Positions 1-9,027 of a stretch of 64,000 nucleotides of DNA are shown here, one piece after another. Positions within the stretch are counted from its first letter, which is position 1, and each line of letters starts with the position of its first letter. Made by a program: the position numbers and the translations under genes. The stretch spans positions 1-64,000 of the forward strand of contig DASRWB010000033.1 in assembly GCA_035654775.1 (NCBI GenBank), given 5' to 3'. The notes under the pieces were generated by a model. The model was given only the letters and a program-made list of their open reading frames with translations. It was not told where the DNA came from and searched no databases. This DNA comes from HKST-UBA85 sp035654775 (GTDB lineage: Bacteria; Bacteroidota; Bacteroidia; Flavobacteriales; Flavobacteriaceae).

Positions 1-1
1 A

Positions 2-112
2 CTCTATAATGGAGAATTACTTATCACTTCCGATTATTGGTTTAAAGCCGTTATAACAAGAAAAGACAACTCTACCTATATAAAAACAGGTCATTTTAGT
101 TTAAAAAACTAA
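2..112 (+). CDS. C-terminal end of a type IX secretion cargo protein (type B sorting tail), partial
   Basis: Only the last 36 codons lie in the window; the gene begins to the left and ends in TAA at 110-112. The residues include NGELL, DYWFKAV and the ending TGHFSLKN. The pattern DYWF...GHFSLK at the extreme C-terminus is the hallmark of the gliding-motility-associated (type B, CHU_C) sorting domain. That domain sends large adhesins and surface proteins through the type IX system in Flavobacteriia. The body of the protein cannot be seen, so its function is unknown. The gene converges with trkH, leaving only 6 bases between the two stop codons. Confidence 0.85.
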   Translation, partial: LYNGELLITSDYWFKAVITRKDNSTYIKTGHFSLKN

Positions 113-118
113 ACGCAA

Positions 119-1612
119 TTAGCGGTTTCTCCAGAAAAAAGGCGTCAACAGAATAAGCACGGTAAAAAGCTCTAACCTACCTATAAGCATTAAAAAACTA
201 CTCCACCATTTTGCCAATAAAGGCAGCGAGGCAAAGTTATTAACCGGTCCGAAATCACCCAAAGCTGGTCCAACATTCCCTAGGCTAGATGCCGACAAAC
301 CCACAGCCGATTCAAAGTCTATAGTAAACATAGAAAACACCAAAGCCCCAATGATAAAAGACAACATATACAAAATAAAAAAGGCCAGAATATTAAAAAC
401 AATATCACCGGAAACCGATTTGCCGTTGTAACGTACCGGTAGCACCGCATTAGGGTGAAGCGATCTTTTGAACTCTAAAAATCCGTTTTTAATCATAAGT
501 AAGTGCCGTACTACTTTCACCCCACCGGAAGTACTTCCCGCCGAGCCTCCAAGAAACATAAGTCCGAAAAAGAAAACGGTCAAAAAAGGAGTCCACATTG
601 TATAATCTGCAGATACAAACCCTGTGGTGGTTACAATAGCCAGTACCTGAAAAAGACCGTGTCTGAAAGCACTTTCGGCCTCACCTAAAACCATAGGATG
701 AGCAATGGTTGATGCAGAAACATCAGCTTTAAAATATATGAGCAAAGCACTTATAACTGTAAAAGCAGTAATAAACTTAAAGTATAATTTAAATTCTTCA
801 TCTCTTAATACTTTTTGTACTTTTCCTTTAAAAGCAAAATAGCTCAACACAAAATTAGTTCCGGCCAAAAACATAAATACCATAACTATATATTGTATAA
901 GAGGCTGTTCATTCCAGTATGCAAGACTGGCATTTTTAGTAGAAAATCCACCGGTAGACAAGGTAGACAAGGCATGATTTATGGCATCAAAAAAAGACAT
1001 CCCGGCCAGGTTAAGTAACAGCGTTTCTGCGGCTGTATATCCAAAATATATCAACCAAAGTCGTTTGGCTGTGTCTGCAATTCTTGGATGTAATTTATCG
1101 GCATTAGGTCCGGGAGCTTCTGCTGCAAACATTTGCATTCCGCCAATACCTAATAGCGGAAGAATAGCTACAGCCAGTACGATAATTCCCATACCACCAA
1201 TCCAGTGAGTTAAACTTCTCCAGAACAAAATGCCTTCGGGAAGAATTTCGATATCGTTTAGAATGGATGCTCCCGTAGTGGTATATCCGGACATGGTTTC
1301 AAAAAAAGCATCGGTAAAGGAAGGAATACTATGGCTTAACACGTAGGGTAAGGTTCCGGAAAGCACCATAATTATCCAGCCAAAAGTGACTACGGCATAA
1401 CCTTCTCTTTTGTTCATTGTTTTTTGGTGTCTACGTGTTAGATACATCAGCAGCAAACCACAAAAAAGTGTAAATGCTCCTGAAGTGAGTAAACTCAATG
1501 TAATACCGTCTTCATAAATGAAACTGACTAATGTAGCAAGTAGCATGAAGCCTCCGTTAAACAGCATCAGCAATCCAAAGAAATGAATAATAATTTTGTA
1601 GTTAAATTTCAT
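119..1612 (-). CDS. trkH: Potassium uptake transporter, TrkH membrane subunit
   Basis: Integral inner-membrane subunit of the Trk K+ uptake system, which works with the NAD-binding TrkA encoded just upstream. About ten hydrophobic segments are visible. The four pore-loop signatures of the Trk/Ktr/HKT superfamily can be read as SGYTTTGAS, STLSTGGFS, VTTTGFVS and SSLGNVGPALGDFGP. An ATG at 1660 would overlap trkA by 20 bases. I prefer the ATG at 1612, which gives 497 residues beginning MKFNYK, because TrkH homologues normally start just before the first membrane helix. The gene is almost certainly co-transcribed with trkA. The family assignment is firm; the start is less so. Confidence 0.93.
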   Translation of the reverse strand: MKFNYKIIIHFFGLLMLFNGGFMLLATLVSFIYEDGITLSLLTSGAFTLFCGLLLMYLTRRHQKTMNKREGYAVVTFGWIIMVLSGTLPYVLSHSIPSFTDAFFETMSGYTTTGASILNDIEILPEGILFWRSLTHWIGGMGIIVLAVAILPLLGIGGMQMFAAEAPGPNADKLHPRIADTAKRLWLIYFGYTAAETLLLNLAGMSFFDAINHALSTLSTGGFSTKNASLAYWNEQPLIQYIVMVFMFLAGTNFVLSYFAFKGKVQKVLRDEEFKLYFKFITAFTVISALLIYFKADVSASTIAHPMVLGEAESAFRHGLFQVLAIVTTTGFVSADYTMWTPFLTVFFFGLMFLGGSAGSTSGGVKVVRHLLMIKNGFLEFKRSLHPNAVLPVRYNGKSVSGDIVFNILAFFILYMLSFIIGALVFSMFTIDFESAVGLSASSLGNVGPALGDFGPVNNFASLPLLAKWWSSFLMLIGRLELFTVLILLTPFFWRNR

Positions 1613-1640
1613 GCTCTGTATGGCTTCAGAATAGATTTTA

Positions 1641-2987
1641 CTATAAAAACAACTTTTCAACTACCGGAATAGCTCGTGGTAAACAACATACCACCACAAG
1701 GTCATTTTCTATAATCTTGAAATCGCCCAGTGCTATATATCCTTTACTGTTTCTTATTATTCCGGCAATTATTCCGGCTCGGGGAAAACTTACCTCTTTA
1801 ATTAGCTTATTACACACGGCTGAACTAGACTTTACCTTAAACTCTAAGAGCTCGGCGTTCATATTGTTCAATTTGGTCATGGCTACAACTTCACCTCGCC
1901 GGATATATCTGAAAATATTGTTTGCCGCTAGCAACTTTTTATTTATTAAGGTATCTATTCCTATAGATTGTGACAGTTCAAAATAGTCCATATTTTCCAC
2001 CAATGCTATAGTTTTTCTTACATTTTTAGACTTGGCGACTAAACAAGACATGATGTTGGTTTCAGAGTTGCCCGTTACAGCAATAAAAGCGTCCATGTTG
2101 CTTAGGTTTTCTTCTTCTAGTAAATCTACGTTTCTTCCATCTCCGTTAATAACTAAGGTGTTTGGAAGTTCTTCGGCTAGGTCAAAGGCTTTGTTTTTGT
2201 CTTTTTCTATCAGCTTAATATGAATACTGCTGTCTAAATCTCGGGCCGTTTTAAATCCTATTTTACTTCCGCCTAAAATCATTACGTTTTTTACTTCTAC
2301 ATTGGATTTTCCGGTTAATTTACACAGTTCTTCTTCGCCACCTTCTGAAGTAATGAACACTACACTATCGCCTTCTTTTAACAGTGTATCTCCTCTGGGT
2401 ATGATGGTGTACTGCGTGCCAAAACGCTGAATGGCTATAGGAATAAAGTGAATTTCGGGTAACAATTCTGCTGCTTCTTTTACGGTTTTACCTACTATGG
2501 ATACGGTTCGCGGTAAATTTAAACCTACCATGGTAAGCGCACCGTTTTCAAACTGATAGGTATCGTTAAAGGCTGATTGATCCAGTAACAATTGAATTTC
2601 CGAGGCTGCCAATGATTCGGGAGAAATCAGTTCGTCAATGCCAAACTTGGTAAACCCTACTTCGTCTTTGTGTTTAATAAACTCGGTATTGGAAATTCGG
2701 GCAATGGTCTTCTTTGCTCCTAATTGCTTAGCCAGTACACAAACCGTAATGTTGGTAGTTTCTGAAGAGGTTACGCCTATAAACAAATCGCTTTGTTCTA
2801 TTCGTGCATCTTTCAGCACAGAAATAGAAGTGGCATCGCCTTTAATAACTCTGATATCAAGATGGGTTTCAGCGTAACTTAAACTTTCTCTATTAGTATC
2901 GATTAAAGTGATTTCTTGTGACTCGTAAGACAATAATTTTGCTAAATGAAAACCTACTTCTCCAGCACCTGCAATAATTATTTTCAT
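1641..2987 (-). CDS. trkA: Trk system potassium uptake protein TrkA
   Basis: Cytoplasmic regulatory subunit that gates TrkH in response to nucleotides. The 448 residues form two RCK modules, each an N-terminal Rossmann domain followed by a TrkA_C domain. The dinucleotide-binding glycine motifs are GAGEVG near residue 7 and GGSKIG near residue 240. An acidic residue at the end of the second strand (LIDTN) is typical of NAD(H) binding. The length matches E. coli TrkA (458). It is the first gene of a leftward trkA-trkH pair and is divergent from ubiE. Confidence 0.95.
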   Translation of the reverse strand: MKIIIAGAGEVGFHLAKLLSYESQEITLIDTNRESLSYAETHLDIRVIKGDATSISVLKDARIEQSDLFIGVTSSETTNITVCVLAKQLGAKKTIARISNTEFIKHKDEVGFTKFGIDELISPESLAASEIQLLLDQSAFNDTYQFENGALTMVGLNLPRTVSIVGKTVKEAAELLPEIHFIPIAIQRFGTQYTIIPRGDTLLKEGDSVVFITSEGGEEELCKLTGKSNVEVKNVMILGGSKIGFKTARDLDSSIHIKLIEKDKNKAFDLAEELPNTLVINGDGRNVDLLEEENLSNMDAFIAVTGNSETNIMSCLVAKSKNVRKTIALVENMDYFELSQSIGIDTLINKKLLAANNIFRYIRRGEVVAMTKLNNMNAELLEFKVKSSSAVCNKLIKEVSFPRAGIIAGIIRNSKGYIALGDFKIIENDLVVVCCLPRAIPVVEKLFL

Positions 2988-3099
2988 ATCCCGTATTCAA
3001 AATAAAGTATTACAAATATACAGTAAAATTACCATTTGCTTGTTTACCGGCTGTATAATAAATTTAAGACTGCGATTGTTAATTGGGCTATATATCGCT

Positions 3100-3107
3100 T
3101 ATATTTG
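3100..3107 (+). promoter_or_regulatory. Predicted promoter -7 element of ubiE
   Basis: TATATTTG matches the Bacteroidota -7 consensus TAnnTTTG. It lies 18 bases before the TTG at 3126, so transcription would begin just before that codon. This argues against any ubiE start further upstream. Confidence 0.55.
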
Positions 3108-3125
3108 CGCAAAACAAAATATACT

Positions 3126-3851
3126 TTGTCAAAAATAAAACCGTATAAATCCAGTAACTTAGGAAAGAAAGAGCAAGTTACCCAAATGTTTGACACCATA
3201 TCCAAGGAATACGACGGGTTAAATCGTGTTATTTCTTTTGGAATAGATGTAAAATGGCGAAAAAAAGTAGTCGCAATGGTAAAAAAAACAGCTCCTGAAA
3301 CGGTATTGGATATTGCCACCGGAACCGGAGATTTAGCTATTCATCTTACCGAAACCGGTGCCCAAAAAATTGTAGGCTTGGACCTTAGTCAAGGCATGCT
3401 GGATGTGGGCATAAAAAAAGTGCAACACAAAAAACTGGATTCAGTAATTGAATTTGTGCTCGGCGATTCTGAAAACTTACCGTTTCAGGATAACAGTTTT
3501 GATGCCATAACAGTAGCTTTTGGCGTAAGAAACTTTGAACATCTGGAGAAAGGACTTCAGGAAATTTTAAGGGTGTTAAAGCCTACCGGACTGTTTGTAA
3601 TTTTAGAAACATCGGTGCCTACCAAAACTCCTTTCAAACAAGGGTATTCTCTGTACACCAAATACTTGCTGCCGTTTATTGGAAAACTTTTTTCTAAAGA
3701 CAAGGATGCCTATCGGTACTTAAGCGAATCGGCTTCGGTTTTTCCATATGGACAGGAACTAAACAATATTTTACAGAATATCGGGTTTATAAGTGTTAAC
3801 CATTTTCCGCAAACATTTGGAGTTGCCACCATTTATACTGCATCAAAATAA
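3126..3851 (+). CDS. ubiE: Demethylmenaquinone / 2-polyprenyl-benzoquinol methyltransferase UbiE (MenG)
   Basis: SAM-dependent C-methyltransferase that makes the last step of menaquinone synthesis. Motif I is DIATGTGDLA near residue 60; the family signature FGVRNFEHL and the post-motif LRVLKPTG follow. The open frame extends upstream to 3036, but the conserved N-terminus (SKIKPYKSS) begins at the TTG at 3126, directly behind a -7 promoter box, so I chose that start (241 residues). porT follows after 1 base, suggesting one transcript. The ubiE-porT pairing is, to my recollection, common in flavobacteria. Confidence 0.93.
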   Translation: MSKIKPYKSSNLGKKEQVTQMFDTISKEYDGLNRVISFGIDVKWRKKVVAMVKKTAPETVLDIATGTGDLAIHLTETGAQKIVGLDLSQGMLDVGIKKVQHKKLDSVIEFVLGDSENLPFQDNSFDAITVAFGVRNFEHLEKGLQEILRVLKPTGLFVILETSVPTKTPFKQGYSLYTKYLLPFIGKLFSKDKDAYRYLSESASVFPYGQELNNILQNIGFISVNHFPQTFGVATIYTASK

Positions 3852-3852
3852 T

Positions 3853-4566
3853 ATGAAACCACTAATATTAACCTTTTTACTTTGTTCCTTATTTCAATTT
3901 AGTCATGCGCAGCTGTTTAATAAAGAAAAAATATTAAACAATGAAAACTTTGATAAAGACCTGTTAAGCTGGGGCTATTTTTTAGGATTTAGCAGTTATG
4001 ATTTCAATTTTGACTACAACGAAGACCGCCCGGATATTTTAGTCACCAAAAGTGTAGGTTTCAATGTTGGTTTAATCGGGAATTTACGCATTAATGATTA
4101 TATAGATATCAGACTGGAACCCGGACTTTGCATTACCAACAGAGAGCTAACCTACCCTGAAAGTTATTTCAATGGTGTAGAATATAATGATGCCGACTTG
4201 CTTAGAGAAGTAAAATCCACTTACATACACTTACCACTTTTGGTTAAGTTTTCCACCAAGCGTTTAAATAATTTCAAACCCTTTGTCGTTGGCGGATTTT
4301 CAACAGCATTAAACTTATCCAGTAATGAAAACAACCCCGAAGACAATAGTGGTGGACAGTTTAGAACCAAAAAAAATATGTTGTTTTATGAAATAGGCTT
4401 TGGCATTGACCTGTATTTATACTATTTCAAATTTACACCTTCCATAAGAGGAATATTTGCTATTAACGACGAAGTAGTTAGAGACGATGATCCCAACAGC
4501 CCGTGGACAAGCAACATTAACAGCATGAAAACACGTGGAATTTTTATAAATTTCACCTTCCAGTAG
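3853..4566 (+). CDS. porT: Type IX secretion / gliding motility protein PorT (SprT)
   Basis: Predicted outer-membrane beta-barrel needed for assembly or function of the type IX secretion system. The start is the ATG at 3853, giving 237 residues with a signal peptide ending near FSHAQ (residues 14-20). Alternating amphipathic strands fill the rest (for example GFNVGLIGNLRINDYIDIRLEPG), and the protein ends in aromatic residues (FTFQ), as barrels do. Adjacency to ubiE and the presence of type IX cargo tails at both window edges support the assignment. The last 14 bases overlap the convergent methyltransferase gene. Another PorT-like barrel of unknown role is the main alternative. Confidence 0.8.
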   Translation: MKPLILTFLLCSLFQFSHAQLFNKEKILNNENFDKDLLSWGYFLGFSSYDFNFDYNEDRPDILVTKSVGFNVGLIGNLRINDYIDIRLEPGLCITNRELTYPESYFNGVEYNDADLLREVKSTYIHLPLLVKFSTKRLNNFKPFVVGGFSTALNLSSNENNPEDNSGGQFRTKKNMLFYEIGFGIDLYLYYFKFTPSIRGIFAINDEVVRDDDPNSPWTSNINSMKTRGIFINFTFQ

Positions 4567-5284
4567 TACTTCTTTTAAATTCACTTAACAAAACGGCTGC
4601 CGCTGTGGCTACATTTAAGCTTTCTGTAGCCTGAATAGCTCCAAACCTGGGTATGGTAATTTTATGTGGAATTACCGCCTGAAGAGCATTAGTGATTCCG
4701 TTGGCTTCATTTCCCATAACCAGTATTGCGCGTTCAGGTAAACGGGATTGGTAAACATTTTCCCCTTCCATAAAAGCGCCATACACAGGCATTTTTGCTT
4801 CTTTAATAAAGTTTTCCAAATGCAGGTAATGAAGATTTACACGCGCCAGCGAACCCATACTGGCCTGAACTACCTTAGGATTGTAACAGTCTGTTGTGGT
4901 TTCACTGCACACCAAGTCGGTAACCCCAAACCAGTCGCAAAGCCTGATTATAGTCCCTAAATTCCCGGGATCTCTAATGCTGTCTAAGGCTAAAATAAGA
5001 CCGTCATTGGGCACAGGTTTGGGCTCGGGAATCTTGAAAACTGCCAAGGCCTGATTGGGTGATTTTTGAAAGCTAATTTTTTGTAATTCTTTTTCTGTAA
5101 TTAAAATTTCGGTTTTGGCATCACTATTGAATGGTTTTGTAGTGAAAAGTAAAAAAAGCTCAAATGAAGAATTCAATAACTCCTGAATAGTTTTAACTCC
5201 TTCAGCTACAAATAATTGATGTTGAACTCTATATTTTTTTTGACTTAGACTGGTTATTAACTTTATTTGGCTTTTTGATACCAT
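4553..5284 (-). CDS. TrmH/SpoU-family RNA 2'-O-ribose methyltransferase
   Basis: SPOUT-class methyltransferase that modifies rRNA or tRNA riboses with SAM. All three SpoU motifs are visible: DSIRDPGNLGTIIR (motif 1), MGNEANGI (motif 2) and ESLNVATAAAVLL (motif 3), which form the trefoil-knot cofactor site in the C-terminal half. The N-terminal about 80 residues resemble the substrate-binding domain found in RlmB/TsnR-like members (VAEGVKTIQELL). The length of 243 is normal. The exact target nucleotide cannot be told. It is divergent from the downstream outer-membrane gene, and its 3' end overlaps porT by 14 bases. Confidence 0.88.
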   Translation of the reverse strand: MVSKSQIKLITSLSQKKYRVQHQLFVAEGVKTIQELLNSSFELFLLFTTKPFNSDAKTEILITEKELQKISFQKSPNQALAVFKIPEPKPVPNDGLILALDSIRDPGNLGTIIRLCDWFGVTDLVCSETTTDCYNPKVVQASMGSLARVNLHYLHLENFIKEAKMPVYGAFMEGENVYQSRLPERAILVMGNEANGITNALQAVIPHKITIPRFGAIQATESLNVATAAAVLLSEFKRSTTGR

Positions 5285-5294
5285 ACAAATAATG

Positions 5295-5302
5295 TATTTT
5301 TG
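5295..5302 (+). promoter_or_regulatory. Predicted promoter -7 element of the outer-membrane assembly gene
   Basis: TATTTTTG fits TAnnTTTG and sits 23 bases before the TTG start at 5326, in the short divergent spacer between two genes. No convincing -33 motif was identified. Confidence 0.4.
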
Positions 5303-5325
5303 GATTTACTAATTAAAAACCGCAC

Positions 5326-7863
5326 TTGAAACTACAGCGCACTAAAATACTACTTATTCTAGTAATTTCAGGTTTTTTTACCTCTTGTAATTCTGTAAAA
5401 AGAATTGCTGAACAGGAGTATTTACTTACTAAAAATACTATAGAAGTTAATGATAAGGTTGACAATTCTGAAAATCTGGACAACCTGCTTGTGCAACAAC
5501 CCAATACCAAAATTGCTAAAATACCGCTTCGCCTTTACATTTATAATCTGGCCCGACCTAATATAGATTCCATTCTTGAAGAAAAAATATACAACAACCC
5601 AAAAAAATTAGCCCGGAAAACTCGTATTCTTTCAAGAAAACAAGTGGACAGAGACATTCAATCCAGAAAAAACTTTAATTCCTGGTTGAAGAAAACCGGT
5701 GAAGCTCCGGTAATTGTTGACGAAATCAAAACCGAAAAATCGTTGAACAGGCTAAAAGCCTATCATTTCAATAACGGTTATTTTAACGTAACCGGCGACT
5801 ATTCCATAGAAAAGCAAGACAATCAAAAAGCCGGTATAAACTATAAAATTACAACAGGAGAAGCCTATATTGTTGATTCTATTTCTACCCATATAACCTC
5901 ACCTATACTGGATAGCCTGTATCAAAAAAACAAAAAAGAATCACTGATTAAAAAAGGGGAACAATACGCCACTTCAAATTATGTCAACGAAAGAGAACGC
6001 ATCAATACCGTATTTCGAAACTCCGGAATTTATCATTTTTCTCAAGATTACGTGAGCTTTGAAAACGATACTATAGGAACAAATAAAAAGGTAAACACCA
6101 AAATATCTATCCCCGATCGCGCTGTTAAAGTTCAAGATTTTACCGTTACCGAACCTTTTAAAATATACACCATAAAAGACGTAAATATATTTACCGATTC
6201 TTCATTTGAAAACAAAGAACTACAAATTACAGACTCCATAAGCTATAAAAATTTTAACCTGTACAGTCACGAAAAAATACGCTACAATCCCAAAGCACTC
6301 ACCGATGCCATTTTTATTGCTCCGGGAAGTATTTTTAGAGACTTAGATCGCGTGAGGTCATACCGACATTTGAGTGAACTGCGCGTGTTTAAATATCCAA
6401 GTATTTCCTACGTAGAAAACCCGGATACTACCTTAACAGCAAACATTTACCTAACCCCACAAAAAAAATACAGTTTAGGGTTTAGTGCTGAAGCAACTCA
6501 AAGCAACATTCAGTCCATTGGTTTTTCAGCAAATCCAAGTCTGACAATACGAAACGTATTCAGAGGTGCGGAAACCCTACAACTCTCAGCCAGAGCAGCA
6601 ATAGGAGCCTCAAAAGACGCCTCGAACAACGAACGCAATTTTTTTGATATCACTGAAATAGGAGCCGACTTAAGACTTACTATCCCACGTTTATTCTCGC
6701 CTTTTAATACCGATAGAATTATTCCCAAACACATGTTTCCAAAAACCAACATATCACTATCGGCAACCAGTCAAACCAACATAGGTTTAGATAAAACCAC
6801 TGTAAACGGTGTAATAAATTATAAATGGAATGCCACCAATCAAACCACCAGCAGCCTCGATTTATTTAATGCAACCTATGTAAGAAACTTAAATGTAGAC
6901 AACTATTTTAACGTTTACAATTCCTCCTATAATTACTTAAACGAACTGGCACAAGAAGCCAATTTCAGCTTCAACAATCCCGATACCCAACAGCTACAAA
7001 TCCCTGAGGAAACGGCTCAGTTTATAAACGAAGTAATTTACAATCCCAATCCGGATTTAAACCTGACAAACGATTTAATTTTCGAAGTAGCCAATATTGA
7101 ACAACGTCGCATCAGGCTTACAGAAAACAACCTTATTCTAGCCACAAACTTCAACTGGATAAAAGATAGCAGAGAAAACGTAACCGACAGAGATTTTTAT
7201 AAAGTTAGATGGAAAATAGAGGCCGCAGGCAACTTTTTATCTACCCTTTCAAGTCTTGCCGGTTTAGACAAAAACAACTCCGGAAATTATGAACTTTTTG
7301 GAGTTACCTTCTCACAGTATATCAAAAGTGAGATTGAACTTATAAAACACTGGAAACTAAAAAAGAAAAACGCACTAGCCGTCAGATTTTTTACCGGATT
7401 GGCTATTCCTTATGGCAATTCAACAAGTATTCCGTTTACCCGAAGTTATTTTGCCGGCGGTCCTAATGACAATAGAGGCTGGACGGCCTACGATATTGGC
7501 CCCGGAAGCTCCGGTGGACTTCTAGATTTTAACGAAGCAAACTTTAAACTAGCCGCAAATCTGGAATACAGATATAACATCTTTCAGAATTTCTACGGTG
7601 CTTTATTTGCTGATGCCGGAAATATATGGAACCTGTATGATGATGTAGAAAGCGATATATTAAAATTTAACGGGCTTCAGGACCTGGAAGAACTCGCCAT
7701 TGCTCTAGGCACCGGTTTCCGTTACGATTTCGATTTTTTTGTCCTTCGCTTCGACCTAGGATTTAAAGCACACAATCCCGATTACACCATACAACAAAAG
7801 TGGTTCAGAGACTTTAACTTTGGGAATGCTGTTTATAATATTGGTATAAATTATCCATTTTAA
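5326..7863 (+). CDS. BamA/TamA-family outer-membrane protein (lipoprotein-type N-terminus)
   Basis: An Omp85-superfamily protein of 845 residues, expected in the outer membrane and acting in protein or lipid translocation. It starts at TTG and has a hydrophobic signal with a lipobox-like cysteine (FFTSCNS, near residue 21). POTRA-like segments follow (about residues 90-370, for example AYHFNNGYFNVTGDYSIE), then a C-terminal beta-barrel. The barrel carries FAGGPNDNRGW, corresponding to the family's conserved substrate-chamber motif (VRGF in E. coli), and ends in phenylalanine (NIGINYPF), as Omp85 barrels do. The lipoprotein start sets it apart from housekeeping BamA, so TamA-like is the better label. 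Confidence 0.85.
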   Translation: MKLQRTKILLILVISGFFTSCNSVKRIAEQEYLLTKNTIEVNDKVDNSENLDNLLVQQPNTKIAKIPLRLYIYNLARPNIDSILEEKIYNNPKKLARKTRILSRKQVDRDIQSRKNFNSWLKKTGEAPVIVDEIKTEKSLNRLKAYHFNNGYFNVTGDYSIEKQDNQKAGINYKITTGEAYIVDSISTHITSPILDSLYQKNKKESLIKKGEQYATSNYVNERERINTVFRNSGIYHFSQDYVSFENDTIGTNKKVNTKISIPDRAVKVQDFTVTEPFKIYTIKDVNIFTDSSFENKELQITDSISYKNFNLYSHEKIRYNPKALTDAIFIAPGSIFRDLDRVRSYRHLSELRVFKYPSISYVENPDTTLTANIYLTPQKKYSLGFSAEATQSNIQSIGFSANPSLTIRNVFRGAETLQLSARAAIGASKDASNNERNFFDITEIGADLRLTIPRLFSPFNTDRIIPKHMFPKTNISLSATSQTNIGLDKTTVNGVINYKWNATNQTTSSLDLFNATYVRNLNVDNYFNVYNSSYNYLNELAQEANFSFNNPDTQQLQIPEETAQFINEVIYNPNPDLNLTNDLIFEVANIEQRRIRLTENNLILATNFNWIKDSRENVTDRDFYKVRWKIEAAGNFLSTLSSLAGLDKNNSGNYELFGVTFSQYIKSEIELIKHWKLKKKNALAVRFFTGLAIPYGNSTSIPFTRSYFAGGPNDNRGWTAYDIGPGSSGGLLDFNEANFKLAANLEYRYNIFQNFYGALFADAGNIWNLYDDVESDILKFNGLQDLEELAIALGTGFRYDFDFFVLRFDLGFKAHNPDYTIQQKWFRDFNFGNAVYNIGINYPF

Positions 7864-7878
7864 GCTATTAAATTTTCT

Positions 7879-7886
7879 TACTTTTG
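7879..7886 (+). promoter_or_regulatory. Predicted promoter -7 element of fbaA
   Basis: TACTTTTG matches TAnnTTTG and lies 30 bases before the fbaA ATG at 7917, just after the stop of the preceding gene. This suggests aldolase has its own promoter. Confidence 0.45.
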
Positions 7887-7916
7887 TTTCCCAAACACAA
7901 CTAAATTTCTTTTACA

Positions 7917-8984
7917 ATGAATCACAATATAAAACCCGGCGTTGCCACAGGAAAAGAAGTACAAGAAATCTTTAAACTCGCCAAAGCCAAAGGTTTTGCC
8001 TTACCCGCCGTAAACGTAATTGGCTCCAACAGCATAAACGGTGTTTTAGAAACCGCAGCCGCTTTAAATGCGCCCGTGATTATTCAATTTTCCAATGGTG
8101 GCGCTCAGTTTAACGCCGGAAAAGCATTGCAAAACAACAATCAGCAAGCCGCCGTTTTAGGAGCTATTTCAGGCGCTAAGCATGTTCATTTATTGGCTGA
8201 GGCTTATGGGGTTCCCGTAATTTTACACACCGATCATTGTGCAAAAAAATTACTCCCGTGGATTGATGGTTTATTAGACGCCAGTGAACAACATTTTGCA
8301 GCTACCGGAAAACCACTTTACAGTTCGCATATGATTGATTTAAGTGAAGAGCCTATTGAAGAAAACATCGAAATATGCAAAACCTATTTACAGCGTATGA
8401 GTAAAATGGAAATGACCCTTGAAATAGAGTTAGGCATTACCGGTGGTGAAGAAGATGGTGTTGACAATTCGGATGTCGACGATTCTAAACTCTACACACA
8501 ACCCGAAGAAGTAGCCTACGCATACGAAGAACTGAGCAAAATAAGCAGTCAGTTTACTATAGCTGCAGCTTTTGGAAACGTGCATGGCGTGTACAAACCC
8601 GGAAACGTAAAACTCACTCCAAAGATTTTAAAAAATTCACAGGAATACGTATCAAAGAAATACAACGTTGGTCACAACCATATAGACTTTGTATTTCACG
8701 GAGGTTCCGGCAGTTCCGTAGAAGAAATCCGGGAAGCCATAAGCTACGGCGTGATAAAAATGAATATAGACACCGACATGCAATACGCCTTTATGAGCGG
8801 TGTTCGTGATTATATGAAAGACAAAGCAGCTTATCTGGAAAGCCAAATAGGAAACCCCGAAGGCAGCGACGTACCCAATAAAAAATACTACGACCCGCGT
8901 GTTTGGCTTCGAAAAGGCGAAGATGCTTTTGTTGAACGCCTTAAAAAAGCCTTTCAGGACCTTAATAATGTAAATACTTTGTAA
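7917..8984 (+). CDS. fbaA: Fructose-bisphosphate aldolase, class II
   Basis: Zinc-dependent aldolase that interconverts fructose 1,6-bisphosphate with dihydroxyacetone phosphate and glyceraldehyde 3-phosphate in glycolysis and gluconeogenesis. The 355 residues match the E. coli FbaA subfamily (359). Zinc-ligand regions read HTDHCAKK, GNVHGVYKPG and FHGGSGSS; the catalytic-loop region ELGITGGEEDGVDN is also present. It sits before accD with only about 40 bases between them, so the two may be co-transcribed. Confidence 0.97.
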   Translation: MNHNIKPGVATGKEVQEIFKLAKAKGFALPAVNVIGSNSINGVLETAAALNAPVIIQFSNGGAQFNAGKALQNNNQQAAVLGAISGAKHVHLLAEAYGVPVILHTDHCAKKLLPWIDGLLDASEQHFAATGKPLYSSHMIDLSEEPIEENIEICKTYLQRMSKMEMTLEIELGITGGEEDGVDNSDVDDSKLYTQPEEVAYAYEELSKISSQFTIAAAFGNVHGVYKPGNVKLTPKILKNSQEYVSKKYNVGHNHIDFVFHGGSGSSVEEIREAISYGVIKMNIDTDMQYAFMSGVRDYMKDKAAYLESQIGNPEGSDVPNKKYYDPRVWLRKGEDAFVERLKKAFQDLNNVNTL

Positions 8985-9027
8985 ATTTACCTGAACAAAA
9001 CAAACAGTCAATCTAAAATCCATCCCT

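Noticed and set aside
3036..3125. 30-codon N-terminal extension of UbiE
   Set aside because: A -7 promoter box lies inside it, and the conserved N-terminus starts at the TTG at 3126.
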